A DNA stretch of 64,000 nucleotides from Streptococcus oralis (lineage in GTDB: Bacteria > Bacillota > Bacilli > Lactobacillales > Streptococcaceae): the NCBI RefSeq assembly GCF_019929345.1, contig NZ_JAHZPJ010000007.1, forward strand, positions 30,074-94,073, given 5' to 3'. The position numbers and the translations under genes were made by a program. Positions 35,279 through 44,798 of the stretch are shown in pieces. Numbering within the stretch: position 1 is the stretch's first letter; the number at the start of each line of letters is the position of its first letter. The notes below the pieces were generated by a model. That model was not told the origin of the DNA, ran no database searches, and saw only the letters and a program-made list of their open reading frames with translations.

Positions 35279-37165
35279 ATGCAAGAAGCTTTTGAGAAAT
35301 TAAAAGGCGTTGATATTTTCTCGCTCAAGTCCTATATGGAGCCAACTGGGTTCGGTTCCTTTAACGGTGCATGGGTAATGATTAATGAAATCTTCGTCAA
35401 TTTTTTCTTTTTCCTGCTCAATGCCATTGTCGGTTTCTTCTCTCTTCTTATTCGTATCTTAGAACAAGTAGATCTCTACTCCGCCTACAAGACCTATGTC
35501 TTTAACGGTGCAAGTTCTATCTGGGAGGGATTCACGGCTTCAACCACTAACGGAGTTGGAAAAGATTCCCTCATTTCAATGTCCTTACTTATTCTTGGGA
35601 TTTATTTATTTTATCAATACTTCTTTTCTAAAGGGAGTTTCTCAAGAACGGTTCTTCATGTCTGTTTAGTAATTCTCTTAGGATTTAGCTACTTTGGAAC
35701 AATCGCTGGAACTTCAGGTGGACTTTATCTGCTTGATACCATCCACAATGTTTCAAAAGATGTCTCCTCAAAAATTTCCAAAATCGAAGTCAACTATGAT
35801 AAAAATAAGTCAATCAAAATTGGCGATTCAATGGCTGATAGCTATATTGCTGAAACTTCTTATAAAGCTTATCTCTTTGTGAACACTGGTCAAGAAAACG
35901 GCAAATACAAGAATAGTCAGGATGGAAAAGAAGAAGAATTTGATAATAGTAAAGTATTAGGTACTTCTGAATCAAACGGAAACTTTACAGCAGTAAAAGC
36001 GAAAGAACGCTCTGACTATCTAGATAAAATCGGAAATGGTGCTAATGAAGATGGCGAAAAGAACCGCTGGGTTTCTGCAATGCCTGACTTCATCTTCATT
36101 CGTATGTTTTATATCATCTTTAAAATTGTAGAAGCCATTGTTTTAGCTATCCCAGTTATATTGATTCAAATTCTAAATATCCTTGCTCAAGTTCTAGTTC
36201 TCATGATGATTTTACTATTCCCAATTGCTCTTCTTGTTTCTTTTATTCCTCGGATGCAGGATTTGATTTTTGGGGTTCTTAAAGTCATGTTTTCAGGCTT
36301 AGCCTTTCCAGCTATTACTAGCCTCTTAACACTATTCATCTTTTACATTGAGCAATTAGTTGAAAACTTAGTAACGTCTGGCTTTGATGGTGTTTTGAAG
36401 ACTCTCCCTTCTCTTCTGCTTTTTGGACTCGTCTTTAAACTCTTAGTTTCTGTTGCTTCTAAAGCTATGATCTTTTCCCTCCTTTGGAAATACAAGGCAG
36501 AAATTATTCAGTTTATTCTTGGTTCTAAAGCTCGTATGGTAGCAAATGATATTGGAAACAAGGTCACGCAAACGGTTAGCCAAACAAAGGAATTAGCTTC
36601 ACAAGTACCAACTAGAGCACTTTCATCTGCACAAGGATTAGGAAATTTTGTCCTTTCAAGCGCTGGATATGGAGCTGGTGCGGTCATGAATGCAAGAAGC
36701 CAATTCCAACAAGTTGAATCATTCTTTACTAGCAAGCAGCCAGATGAGGATAAACTTTTACCACCCATAGAAACAGAGCAAGCCCAAGAAGATGGGGCTA
36801 AATTACATCCTAGGGTTCAGCATAGCACGACGCAACAAGAATCAACACCTTCATCTAACTTTGAACCAGTATTACAACCAAACAATGATAAAGTCAACCC
36901 AGAAGAAGAATTTGAAACTCTCAAAGAAGAATGGATTTCTCCTATCAAGCAATACCGGATCAATCGTATAGAGGCAAAACTAGAAGATTACAAAGACCCT
37001 CAATCCATGTTTAAAGCGCAAGGTTCAAACGCCTTTACCCGTGCATACAGAAAAACTATGACAAGGGATGATAAAATCAAGGACAATATTGAACGCAGAA
37101 ACAGACTAACCGAAAGACTAAACCAATTACGAGGAGAAGCAAATGAACACAAAAATTCGTTCTAG
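35279..37165 (+). CDS. VirB6/TrbL-like polytopic transfer protein
   Basis: 628 residues. An N-terminal amphipathic region, then several transmembrane helices (about 30-60, 95-150, 265-400) separated by an extracellular loop of about 110 residues, and a long hydrophilic C-terminal tail rich in Gln/Glu. This is the layout of Orf15 of Tn916 and VirB6-like proteins. AGGAGG precedes the ATG. The 3' end overlaps the next gene by 23 bp. Confidence 0.88.
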   Translation: MQEAFEKLKGVDIFSLKSYMEPTGFGSFNGAWVMINEIFVNFFFFLLNAIVGFFSLLIRILEQVDLYSAYKTYVFNGASSIWEGFTASTTNGVGKDSLISMSLLILGIYLFYQYFFSKGSFSRTVLHVCLVILLGFSYFGTIAGTSGGLYLLDTIHNVSKDVSSKISKIEVNYDKNKSIKIGDSMADSYIAETSYKAYLFVNTGQENGKYKNSQDGKEEEFDNSKVLGTSESNGNFTAVKAKERSDYLDKIGNGANEDGEKNRWVSAMPDFIFIRMFYIIFKIVEAIVLAIPVILIQILNILAQVLVLMMILLFPIALLVSFIPRMQDLIFGVLKVMFSGLAFPAITSLLTLFIFYIEQLVENLVTSGFDGVLKTLPSLLLFGLVFKLLVSVASKAMIFSLLWKYKAEIIQFILGSKARMVANDIGNKVTQTVSQTKELASQVPTRALSSAQGLGNFVLSSAGYGAGAVMNARSQFQQVESFFTSKQPDEDKLLPPIETEQAQEDGAKLHPRVQHSTTQQESTPSSNFEPVLQPNNDKVNPEEEFETLKEEWISPIKQYRINRIEAKLEDYKDPQSMFKAQGSNAFTRAYRKTMTRDDKIKDNIERRNRLTERLNQLRGEANEHKNSF

Positions 37166-37367
37166 AATAGCATTCCCAAGAGTTCTAGAAGATACGCTCT
37201 ATCAAGCCTATCAAGAAGGAAAACGCTCAGTCGATTTCCTTCTTTTATTTCCAGTAAAGGATACTGAAAGAGAAATGATTATCTCCCAAGTAAAAGCCCA
37301 TGCAATTGTCTTAGATGCCAAATGGCGCTTTGGAACAGTACTCTTTACTGCCTATATTCGCTATTAA
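37143..37367 (+). CDS. Small hypothetical transfer-region protein
   Basis: 74 residues, mixed, with a basic N-terminus and central LLLFPVKDTEREMIIS. It overlaps the end of the VirB6-like gene; GAGGAG lies at the right spacing inside that gene. No family recognised. Conserved position suggests a real gene rather than chance. Confidence 0.6.
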   Translation: MNTKIRSRIAFPRVLEDTLYQAYQEGKRSVDFLLLFPVKDTEREMIISQVKAHAIVLDAKWRFGTVLFTAYIRY

Positions 37368-37381
37368 GAAGAGGAGGGTTT

Positions 37382-38494
37382 ATGAAAAAAATCAAATGGT
37401 TTCTCATCCTTGGTCTCCTCCCTCTGCTCATGCCGATTCTTGTTATTCTCATTCTTACCTCTGCCATGGCTGGCGGTTCCATTGGGGGAAATTCCAGCAA
37501 TCAAAATGGAGTTACCTATTCTGAACACTGGTCAAACGGGGACGCTTACACCCATAATTTATTGGTTCATCGCTACGGAATCAAGGCTTCACAATTAGAT
37601 GGTTTCTTAAAAACTCTAGGAATCAACTATGATTCAAGTCGCATCAATGGGACAAAATTGCTAGAGTGGGAAGCCAAGTCAAATCTGGATGTTAGAGCGA
37701 TACTTGCGATTGCATTGAATGAAAGTTCACTAGGAACTGCTGGGGTTGCGACAAATCCAGGATCCAATATGTTTGGATATGGAGCTTTTGACTCTAATCC
37801 TGAAAATGCCAATAACTTCAATGATGAGGTTGCCGTAGTCGCTCTTACCCAACAAACTATCATTGGTAATAAAAATCAAACCTTCAAAATCCAAGACGAC
37901 AAGGCAAAGAAGTTAGCTTCTGGCACTTTGAATACCGCCGTTGATGGAGGAGTCTACTTTACAGACACTTCTGGTTCAGGAAAAAGAAGAGCGGAAACTA
38001 TGCAAAAACTGGATACTTACATTGATGAAAACGGAGGAACTCCAAAAGCACCTAAACCAACTACAGGCAAAACAAGAGACGGTGGCGGTGTTACTTCAAG
38101 CGATATTCCAGAAGGCTACAGTCTTACCCAAGCTATTGATACTACTAACTATATCGCAAGTTCTTATCCATGGGGACAATGTACTTGGTTTGTCTATAAC
38201 CGTGGAAAAGAAGTTGGTGTCAGCTTTGACCCTTATATGGGGAATGGTAATCAATGGATGGAAAAACCAGGTTATACAACTACAAATACACCAACCGAAC
38301 ACTCTGCCTTATCCTTCTCATCGAGTCAAGCTGGCGCAGACCCAGTATATGGACACGTAGCCTTTGTGGAACAAGTCAAATCAGATGGTTCCATTTTAAT
38401 CTCTGAAAGTAACTATAAGGGGCTTGGAATCGTTTCTTATAGAACTTTTGATGCAGAGACAGCAAAACAATTTACTTATGTAATTGGAAAATAG
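37382..38494 (+). CDS. Lysozyme-CHAP cell-wall hydrolase of the transfer system
   Basis: 370 residues from the ATG at 37382, chosen because GAGGAGG lies just upstream; an earlier frame start at 37322 is inside the previous gene. A transmembrane/signal helix (about 4-28) is followed by a muramidase-like domain with LDVRAILAIALNESSLGTAG and a C-terminal CHAP amidase domain, catalytic Cys in PWGQCTWFVYN and His in YGHVAFVE. It is the Orf14/VirB1-type hydrolase that locally opens peptidoglycan for the channel. Confidence 0.92.
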   Translation: MKKIKWFLILGLLPLLMPILVILILTSAMAGGSIGGNSSNQNGVTYSEHWSNGDAYTHNLLVHRYGIKASQLDGFLKTLGINYDSSRINGTKLLEWEAKSNLDVRAILAIALNESSLGTAGVATNPGSNMFGYGAFDSNPENANNFNDEVAVVALTQQTIIGNKNQTFKIQDDKAKKLASGTLNTAVDGGVYFTDTSGSGKRRAETMQKLDTYIDENGGTPKAPKPTTGKTRDGGGVTSSDIPEGYSLTQAIDTTNYIASSYPWGQCTWFVYNRGKEVGVSFDPYMGNGNQWMEKPGYTTTNTPTEHSALSFSSSQAGADPVYGHVAFVEQVKSDGSILISESNYKGLGIVSYRTFDAETAKQFTYVIGK

Positions 38495-38507
38495 AAAGGA
38501 GAAGAAT

Positions 38508-38765
38508 ATGGATACACTTCAACAAGTTAAACTGGACAAAATTGAAAATCTATTGCAACTACTAGTGAATCTTCTTGATAAGAAGGCAGAAATAAATCAA
38601 TTAGAAATCATGACACAAAAAGAGGTTCTCAAAGAACTTAGTATTTCTCCAAACACACTAAAAAGCTGGGAGCGAAAAGGACTACCTCGTCTGGAACCTC
38701 CAATAGAAGGAACTCGCACAGTATATTATAAACGTGATGATATTCTAAAATTTTTGACTAATTAG
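38508..38765 (+). CDS. Excisionase-like helix-turn-helix protein
   Basis: 85 residues from ATG 38508 with AAAGGAG upstream; an earlier ATG at 38484 lies inside the CHAP gene and has no ribosome site. An N-terminal coiled-coil-like helix precedes a MerR/Xis-type winged helix (TQKEVLKELSISPNTLKSWERKGLPRLEP and TVYYKRDDILKFL). It lies just upstream of the integrase gene, the place of Xis in such elements. Confidence 0.78.
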   Translation: MDTLQQVKLDKIENLLQLLVNLLDKKAEINQLEIMTQKEVLKELSISPNTLKSWERKGLPRLEPPIEGTRTVYYKRDDILKFLTN

Positions 38766-38887
38766 AATATAATCCAAATAATCTCTATATTTGAGTTTAT
38801 TCTTCTAAAATATGCTAAAATAAAATCATCTTTTAAAAAATGAAGGTCTTATTTTAGCCTTTTAAATTAACAAATCAAAGAGGCTAT

Positions 38888-40153
38888 ATGAGTAAAGAAA
38901 TTATACGACACAATAATAAAAGGGTAACTAAGGTCACCAAAAAAAACGGAGATATCAGTTATTCAATAAAAGGTGTTTACATTGGGACTGATGTCAAAAC
39001 TGGAAAAAGAATCACAAAAACAATCACTGCTAAAACATTGAAAAGCCTCGATAGAAAAATTATTGAAACTAAAATTCAATTTGAAAAATCTGGCTCAACA
39101 ATAAAAGAAACAATCTCAATTGACAACTTTGAAAATCTAGCTGAGGTATGGTTTTCAAATTTCAAAACTTGGGTATCATCACAAAATACTATTAATCGAG
39201 TGCGTGGCTATCTTGATACCTACATTATTCCTCAGTTTGGAGATTACAAACCTGATCAAATTGAGCCTGCTGATGTTCAACTTTGGGTAAACAAGCTAGC
39301 TAGAAGAGCAAAAAAATCAGTTGATTCTGGTGTGAAACGAGCAAAAAAGGGTAGTGCAAAGGACTTTGGAGCCATTGCTCATAAGGTTAGTGATATTTTT
39401 GATTTTGGAATTACGAATTGTGGATTAGCTAACAATCCTGCTAAAACAATCAAAATTCCACCCAAACCTAAGGCTAATAAACAGCGTGTTATGGTACTTC
39501 ACGATGACGATTTAAAACAATGGTTGTCCTATCTTGAAACCTTACCAAATACAAGAGCAAATAGGCGGTTCAAAGTTATTTGCAATGCACTTTTAGCATC
39601 AGCACTACGCATTAATGAACTGCTTGCATTAGAAATCACTGATTTAGATTTTGACACAAATGAAATAATAGTAAATAAAACTCTTATGTGGAAAAGCGCA
39701 AATCGGAAACTCGGTATAAAAGGACAAATGATATGCAAACCAACACCTAAAACAGATGCTGGAAATCGCAAAGTTGCAGTTCCATCTTCTATTATTGAAG
39801 AACTTAAAAATTTCCATGAAGAAATGGAAAGATACTTTAAAAAACATGATCTATCTAGTTCTACACTCATCTTCCCAACAATTTATGGAAATTATATGTG
39901 TGATAGGAATGAAAGAGCAACACTAAAAAAACGTTTATCAGCTTTAGGACTACCAGACTATGGTTTTCATCTCTTCCGACATACACATGCTTCAATGATG
40001 TTAAATTCAGGTGCTAATTGGAAAGAGTTACAACACAGGATGGGGCATAAGTCAATTACTACTACGATGGATACTTACGCAGAGTTAGCGCCTAAGAAAA
40101 AATTTGAAGCTGTTGAAATTTTCCAAAATAAACTAGAGGAACTAAAAACTTAA
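38888..40153 (+). CDS. Tyrosine integrase of the element
   Basis: 421 residues, a Tn916/phage-type integrase. N-terminal arm-binding domain, core-binding SAM-like domain (about 75-150), and a catalytic domain with Arg in ALRINELLAL, the HLFRHTH box, GHKS and the nucleophile Tyr in TTMDTYAEL. Stop codon lies 5 bp before attR. It should catalyse recombination between the 25-bp repeats. No strong ribosome site is seen (AGAGG before ATATG). Confidence 0.95.
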   Translation: MSKEIIRHNNKRVTKVTKKNGDISYSIKGVYIGTDVKTGKRITKTITAKTLKSLDRKIIETKIQFEKSGSTIKETISIDNFENLAEVWFSNFKTWVSSQNTINRVRGYLDTYIIPQFGDYKPDQIEPADVQLWVNKLARRAKKSVDSGVKRAKKGSAKDFGAIAHKVSDIFDFGITNCGLANNPAKTIKIPPKPKANKQRVMVLHDDDLKQWLSYLETLPNTRANRRFKVICNALLASALRINELLALEITDLDFDTNEIIVNKTLMWKSANRKLGIKGQMICKPTPKTDAGNRKVAVPSSIIEELKNFHEEMERYFKKHDLSSSTLIFPTIYGNYMCDRNERATLKKRLSALGLPDYGFHLFRHTHASMMLNSGANWKELQHRMGHKSITTTMDTYAELAPKKKFEAVEIFQNKLEELKT

Positions 40154-40157
40154 TTTC

Positions 40158-40182
40158 ATCACTACCTTTTTCACTACCTTTT
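40158..40182. repeat. Right attachment repeat (attR)
   Basis: Exact copy of 14646-14670: one A plus two tandem TCACTACCTTTT words. It immediately follows the integrase gene. Confidence 0.9.
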
Positions 40183-40204
40183 TTCCATAAATAGTCTTAA
40201 AGTC

Positions 40205-40306
40205 TGGTATAATAAGCTTCACAGGCGTAATATTATATTTTTACAGAGGTTAAATAATATAACATACAGAAAGCCTATGAAATCAACATTTCAAGGGCTT
40301 TTTTAA
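40205..40306 (+). ncRNA. Possible small RNA between attR and the TetR gene
   Basis: A TATAAT at about 40209-40214 with a poor -35, then about 90 nt without a gene, ending in a terminator-like hairpin (AGCC / GGCT with inner GAAAT / ATTTC, about 40272-40300) followed by T6. It would give a short transcript of unknown role. The hairpin could also simply be the terminator of a host unit. Confidence 0.35.
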
Positions 40307-40356
40307 TTTTATCAAATTGAAAACAGTATTTTTCATCATTTATTATAACTATTGAT

Positions 40357-40414
40357 TTGACAATATAAGGTAGATATCATATACTAAAGATAAATAAGTA
40401 GACAGCGTATACTT
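40357..40414 (+). promoter_or_regulatory. Promoter and operator of the TetR-oxidoreductase pair
   Basis: -35 TTGACA (40357-40362), 17-bp spacer, -10 TATACT (40380-40385). Downstream the quasi-palindrome AAGTAGACAGCGTATACTT (40396-40414) lies over the transcription start region, a typical TetR autorepression site. Confidence 0.7.
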
Positions 40415-40427
40415 TTAGGGGGGATAA

Positions 40428-41024
40428 ATGAAACGCAATACTGCCCAGTTAAAAGAACAGCTCATTCAAATAGGGATTGAGGAGATAGGAAAGCACGGAA
40501 TTGAACAGCTCTCGCTCAGGACTGTTGCTAAGGCTTGTGGTGTGACTCACGGTAGCCCTTACCGCCATTTTGAGAGCAAGGAAGGCTACCTCAAGGTGGT
40601 TTTGACCCAGCTTTCGCTGTTTCTCAATCAGGAAATCAATCAAAGCATTGATGCGACAACTTCTGCGCGTGAGCAACTGACCCAGCTTGGACTTAATTTC
40701 ATTATTTTTGCCAAGACTTACCCTCATTTTTTCGAAGCTCTCTTTATCAAATTCCCTTTTAAATATATGAAGGTGACGCAGAACACCATTCTCTTGGAGT
40801 CTGACTTGCCTGGATTTGATAAATTTAAGGAGCTTGTTTTAAAGCTTCGCAAGGAGGAAAATTTTAGCAATAGCGAAGCAGAAAGCCTTTTTCACTTTTG
40901 GAGCTTTATCACAGGTCTAGCCGTTCTGACCAACAGTCCTATCGGACAAGACCTAGATCCTCAAGCTATCCAAAGCACGATCGAGCACATGCTTGACATT
41001 TATATCAAAGGAGAACGATCATGA
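40428..41024 (+). CDS. TetR/AcrR family regulator
   Basis: 198 residues. N-terminal TetR helix-turn-helix (GIEQLSLRTVAKACGVTHGSPYRHFESKEGYLK, about 20-50) and an all-helical ligand-binding C-terminal domain with WHG-type features. It overlaps the next gene by 4 bp, so it is cotranscribed with the oxidoreductase and probably represses the pair. Ligand unknown. Confidence 0.9.
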   Translation: MKRNTAQLKEQLIQIGIEEIGKHGIEQLSLRTVAKACGVTHGSPYRHFESKEGYLKVVLTQLSLFLNQEINQSIDATTSAREQLTQLGLNFIIFAKTYPHFFEALFIKFPFKYMKVTQNTILLESDLPGFDKFKELVLKLRKEENFSNSEAESLFHFWSFITGLAVLTNSPIGQDLDPQAIQSTIEHMLDIYIKGERS

Positions 41025-41587
41025 AAATCTTGATTATTTATACTCACCCCAGCTCAACTGGCTTCAATGCTGCTATTCTCCAAGAGGTTCAAAGCAATCT
41101 TTCTAAAAAGCACGAGGTGAAAACCTTGGACTTGTATGCTGAAAATTTTGATCCTATCTTGCGCTTTGACCAAGAACATAGGCGCCGTGACCTGTACAAA
41201 GACCCCGAAATGGCCAGCTACCGAGATTTGATTACTTGGGCAGACCATCTGATTTTCATTTTCCCGATCTGGTGGAGCGGTATGCCTGCTATTCTCAAAG
41301 GCTTTATTGATCGTGTCTTTGTGGCTGATTTCGCCTACTCTTATAAGAAAATCGGCATGCAAGGCCATCTGCAAGGCAAGTCCGGTTGGATTATCGTCAG
41401 CCATAATACTCCAGGTTTTGCCCTGCCTTTTGTCCAAGATTACGGTAAGGTACTTAAAAATCAAGTCCTGAAACTTTGTGGTATTAGTCCAGTCAAACTG
41501 ACAGAGCTCAACGGAGTAGAACAAAAAACAGACCAACAACGACAAGAAATACTCAAGAAAATCGGACAACTGGCCGGTCAAATTTAA
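41021..41587 (+). CDS. NAD(P)H-dependent flavin oxidoreductase (NQO/KefF type)
   Basis: 188 residues of the flavodoxin-like fold. The flavin phosphate loop region IIYTHPSSTGFNAAI is at the N-terminus and the IFIFPIWWSGMPAILKGFIDRV motif (about 82-103) is typical of quinone reductase/MdaB-like proteins. It likely reduces quinones or electrophiles in the cytoplasm. Overlap with the TetR gene suggests induction by its substrate class. Confidence 0.9.
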   Translation: MKILIIYTHPSSTGFNAAILQEVQSNLSKKHEVKTLDLYAENFDPILRFDQEHRRRDLYKDPEMASYRDLITWADHLIFIFPIWWSGMPAILKGFIDRVFVADFAYSYKKIGMQGHLQGKSGWIIVSHNTPGFALPFVQDYGKVLKNQVLKLCGISPVKLTELNGVEQKTDQQRQEILKKIGQLAGQI

Positions 41588-41594
41588 GATAAAG

Positions 41595-41627
41595 AAAACA
41601 GACGCTTCTTACGAAGTGCCTGTTTTT
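41595..41627. terminator. Bidirectional terminator between the oxidoreductase gene and purB
   Basis: AAAACAGaCgCTTC / GAAGtGcCTGTTTT stem with a 4-nt loop, A-rich on one side and T-rich on the other. It serves two convergent genes. Confidence 0.85.
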
Positions 41628-41631
41628 ATCT

Positions 41632-42927
41632 TTAGTCCAAGCCCACGCGCTTGAAGATGTCATCTACGCGCTTAGTGTAGTATGCAGGGTTGAAGATTTC
41701 ATCGATTTCCTCTTGAGTCAGGCGTGATGTCACTTCTGGATCTGCTTCGAGAAGCGGTTTAAAGTCTACTTGGTTGTCCCAAGAGTAGGCTGTTTTTGGT
41801 TGCACCAAATCATAGGCTTGCTCACGGGTCATTCCCTTCTCGATCAAGGTCAACATAGCACGTTGGCTAAAGATAAGACCAAAAGTAGAATTCATGTTGC
41901 GGATCATGTTTTCTGGGAATACCGTCAAGTTCTTGACGATATTTCCAAAGCGGTTGAGCATGTAGTCAATCAGAATGGTCGTATCCGGTGTGATGATACG
42001 TTCAGCTGATGAGTGAGAAATGTCGCGTTCGTGCCAGAGAGCGACGTTCTCATAGGCCGTCACCATGTGACCACGGATAACACGCGCCAGACCTGTCATA
42101 TTTTCAGAACCGATAGGGTTGCGTTTGTGAGGCATTGCTGATGAACCTTTTTGCCCTTTAGCAAAGAACTCTTCCACTTCGCGTTGTTCCGATTTTTGAA
42201 GACCACGAATCTCAGTCGCCATACGCTCGATGGAAGTCGCGATGCTAGCAAGAACTGCAAAGTACTCAGCGTGAAGGTCACGAGGAAGGACTTGTGTAGA
42301 AATTTCTTGAGCACGGATACCCAGTTTGTCACAGACGTATTGCTCTACAAACGGTGGGATATTGGCAAAGTTCCCAACCGCACCAGAGATTTTACCAGCT
42401 TCAACACCAGCAGCCGCATGCTCGAAACGCTCGATGTTGCGCTTCATTTCGCTATACCAAGTCGCCAATTTAAGACCAAAGGTTGTAGGTTCCGCATGCA
42501 CACCGTGGGTACGCCCCATCATGATGGTGAACTTGTGCTCCTTAGCCTTATCAGCGATGATGTTGGTGAAGTTTTCAAGGTCACGACGGATGATGTCGTT
42601 GGCCTGCTTGTAAAGATAACCGTAGGCAGTATCCACCACGTCGGTAGAAGTCAAACCATAGTGAACCCACTTGCGCTCTTCACCAAGAGTCTCAGAAACT
42701 GCACGCGTGAAAGCCACCACATCGTGGCGCGTCTCCTGCTCAATCTCCAAAATACGGTCGATGTCAAAGTCCGCCTTTTCGCGAATCAAAGCCACATCTT
42801 CCTTAGGGATTTCTCCCAATTCAGCCCATGCTTCGTCCGCCAAGATTTCCACTTCAAGCCAAGCACGGTATTTATTTTCTTCACTCCAAATATTCGCCAT
42901 CTCTGGGCGAGAGTAACGGTTGATCAT
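41632..42927 (-). CDS. purB: Adenylosuccinate lyase
   Basis: 431 residues. It splits SAICAR to AICAR in the purine pathway and adenylosuccinate to AMP. Fumarase-superfamily signature [17 protein letters not shown] (about 261-277) and TSTDVVDTA (about 93-101) are visible. AAGGAG precedes the ATG. Its first 47 bp are overlapped in another frame by the end of an AT-rich upstream gene, a sign that accessory DNA replaced its natural upstream sequence. Confidence 0.96.
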   Translation of the reverse strand: MINRYSRPEMANIWSEENKYRAWLEVEILADEAWAELGEIPKEDVALIREKADFDIDRILEIEQETRHDVVAFTRAVSETLGEERKWVHYGLTSTDVVDTAYGYLYKQANDIIRRDLENFTNIIADKAKEHKFTIMMGRTHGVHAEPTTFGLKLATWYSEMKRNIERFEHAAAGVEAGKISGAVGNFANIPPFVEQYVCDKLGIRAQEISTQVLPRDLHAEYFAVLASIATSIERMATEIRGLQKSEQREVEEFFAKGQKGSSAMPHKRNPIGSENMTGLARVIRGHMVTAYENVALWHERDISHSSAERIITPDTTILIDYMLNRFGNIVKNLTVFPENMIRNMNSTFGLIFSQRAMLTLIEKGMTREQAYDLVQPKTAYSWDNQVDFKPLLEADPEVTSRLTQEEIDEIFNPAYYTKRVDDIFKRVGLD

Positions 42928-44443
42928 GTTGTTTCTCCTTTTGATATTTAAATATAGTGTTGTTTAAAACAAGTTCATTTTTACTTTCTTCGAAAGGTAG
43001 TGACCAATTTTCAAATCGTCCCATTATGTTAACTTCAATATTGTAACCATTAGGTGGGATAAAGTTATAGTTAGGACTGATATAATATCCATACTGTGCT
43101 ATCTCACTAGCTTGAATAGAACGTATAGTTTCAATTCCAGATGTCCTATAAGATATATAATCAAATATCTTCTCTATTCCACTATCCCAGATTATCTTTT
43201 GGAAATCAAAATAATTTACAATCCATGTGTCAATCAAATCATTTCTATTCCTATCTTTAAAATAATCTATTGCCATTTCAGATAATTTATAGTAATCATC
43301 TAATGTTACGACTACCTTATATATTTTTTTAGATTTTATATTTTCAATTCTAAGTCGCTCAGTACTTCCCTTTTTATCAGTGAATATTGCAATTTCATTA
43401 TTAAGGATATATTGTTTAGCTCTCTCAGCTTGTTCAGAAGCTGCCAATACCACTTTTTTAAACAGCTGCTGGCGACGCTCCTCTGACATTTTTTTATTAA
43501 ACGGAATCTCTTTAAATCCCCTAGCCTTGCATTCTATTAATAGGATATTGTTACCTGAAATAACAATGAAATCTTGTTCTTCTTTTTTACTAGTTTTTAA
43601 ATATAAAGATTGATAAACATTATCAACATCAAAATAATTTTCCAAAATAGTTTTTAATTCCTTCTCTAATATGTCTCCTTTATTGTTTGAAGAAGAAATT
43701 AGTTTTTGTTCAATACTAGATAGAATATGTTCTGATGCAGGTAAAAAATATGTCAAATTCCTTTTAATCCCAATAGAACCCCCTAATATTTGTATAGAAG
43801 AGGTCAAATATCTTACTTCCATATTTTTTGAAGCAGTCATAAATAATTTACTATAATCAATATCCCCAAAGATTTCATCCAACTCTCTATCTGAAAATTG
43901 GCTACAACTACACACTAATCCATCTAGGCGAGATTTAACATTACAGATTATATATAATAACTTGTCAAAATTTTCGTAAATTGAAAATCTATATTGTTTT
44001 CTTGCTTCATTATCAAACATCCTACATATTTCATAATACTCCCAAAGTTCTTTTCGAAAATCAAAATGGTAGCTTAAATAACTTTGTAAACTATCGCTCC
44101 TTCTATCTTGTATTGACTGTTCCACTTGGTTATTAGATATATTATTTTGAAGGGCATTTATGAATAAAAAGAAAATTTCAATTTCATCTGAAGTAACTAC
44201 ATCCTTCTTTGACTCGCCGTTATACTTCAATAATATATATACATATAACTGAACCATAAGTTTCAGTGAAAATTGTGAATTTGATTCTCGCTTTCTTTGA
44301 ATAATAGCTAAATTCATCACAGTATTTAATTTATTTATTGAATAATAAATATTATAGTACTTTAAAATATAATTCAGAATATCATCAATATTACTAAGTT
44401 GGTATATCTCTTTCTCTATGTCCTCTAGACTTTTAGGATACAT
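42881..44443 (-). CDS. Unknown protein with PD-(D/E)xK nuclease-like motif
   Basis: 520 residues, strongly AT-rich. The first ~240 residues are helical and unrecognised. Near residues 256-306 a candidate nuclease core occurs: [12 protein letters not shown] (Glu), then EEQDFIVIS (Asp near 291) and ILLIECKAR (E304xK306), followed by helices. This fits restriction-endonuclease-like enzymes, but the family is not known to me. The last ~16 codons run into purB in a different frame, so the original C-terminus may have been replaced on insertion. AGGAG precedes the ATG. Confidence 0.6.
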   Translation of the reverse strand: MYPKSLEDIEKEIYQLSNIDDILNYILKYYNIYYSINKLNTVMNLAIIQRKRESNSQFSLKLMVQLYVYILLKYNGESKKDVVTSDEIEIFFLFINALQNNISNNQVEQSIQDRRSDSLQSYLSYHFDFRKELWEYYEICRMFDNEARKQYRFSIYENFDKLLYIICNVKSRLDGLVCSCSQFSDRELDEIFGDIDYSKLFMTASKNMEVRYLTSSIQILGGSIGIKRNLTYFLPASEHILSSIEQKLISSSNNKGDILEKELKTILENYFDVDNVYQSLYLKTSKKEEQDFIVISGNNILLIECKARGFKEIPFNKKMSEERRQQLFKKVVLAASEQAERAKQYILNNEIAIFTDKKGSTERLRIENIKSKKIYKVVVTLDDYYKLSEMAIDYFKDRNRNDLIDTWIVNYFDFQKIIWDSGIEKIFDYISYRTSGIETIRSIQASEIAQYGYYISPNYNFIPPNGYNIEVNIMGRFENWSLPFEESKNELVLNNTIFKYQKEKQHDQPLLSPRDGEYLE

Positions 44444-44798
44444 TTTTTAACTCCTAATCCTTCTTTTAAAGTTTTCAAATATCTTTACAATGCTTCTATA
44501 AAAAATTTTCACTAACTCATAACACTTACTGTATTTCACTTAAAACATCCACTTCTATAGCTAATAATAAATAATACAATATACTTTTGAAAACGATATT
44601 CAATAACAAGTGCAGATTCTCCTATAACAATACAAATACTGATCAATGAGCCTCTTATACTTAACTATAAAATTCTATTTCTCCAGTACTTACAACTCTC
44701 TTTTTGTGCAAGTTTATTGATATTTATTTGAATTGCAACCATACACTATTAATAAATACTTACTTCATTGTAGTAAGTTTGTTATTAAAAAGCTAAAG
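44444..44798. other. AT-rich intergenic region, no gene seen
   Basis: 355 bp with very low GC and stops in all frames. It should hold the promoter of the PD-(D/E)xK-like gene on the minus strand; no strong hexamer pair was found. No RNA structure stood out. Confidence 0.5.

Larger units (their letters stand above)
14646..40182. mobile_element. Integrative conjugative element, Tn916/ICESt3-like module, about 25.5 kb
   Basis: The element is bounded by an identical 25-bp direct repeat at 14646-14670 and 40158-40182. A tyrosine integrase gene ends 5 bp before the right repeat. Inside are an excisionase-like gene, a relaxase with upstream oriT-like DNA, a coupling protein, and VirB4-, VirB6-, VirB8- and CHAP-type transfer proteins on the plus strand. 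Cargo on the minus strand comprises a GGCC-type restriction-modification system, an SOS-type polymerase operon and a Septu-like pair. All core transfer genes read through intact, so the element looks transferable apart from a small frameshifted leader gene at 26095. Confidence 0.92.
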
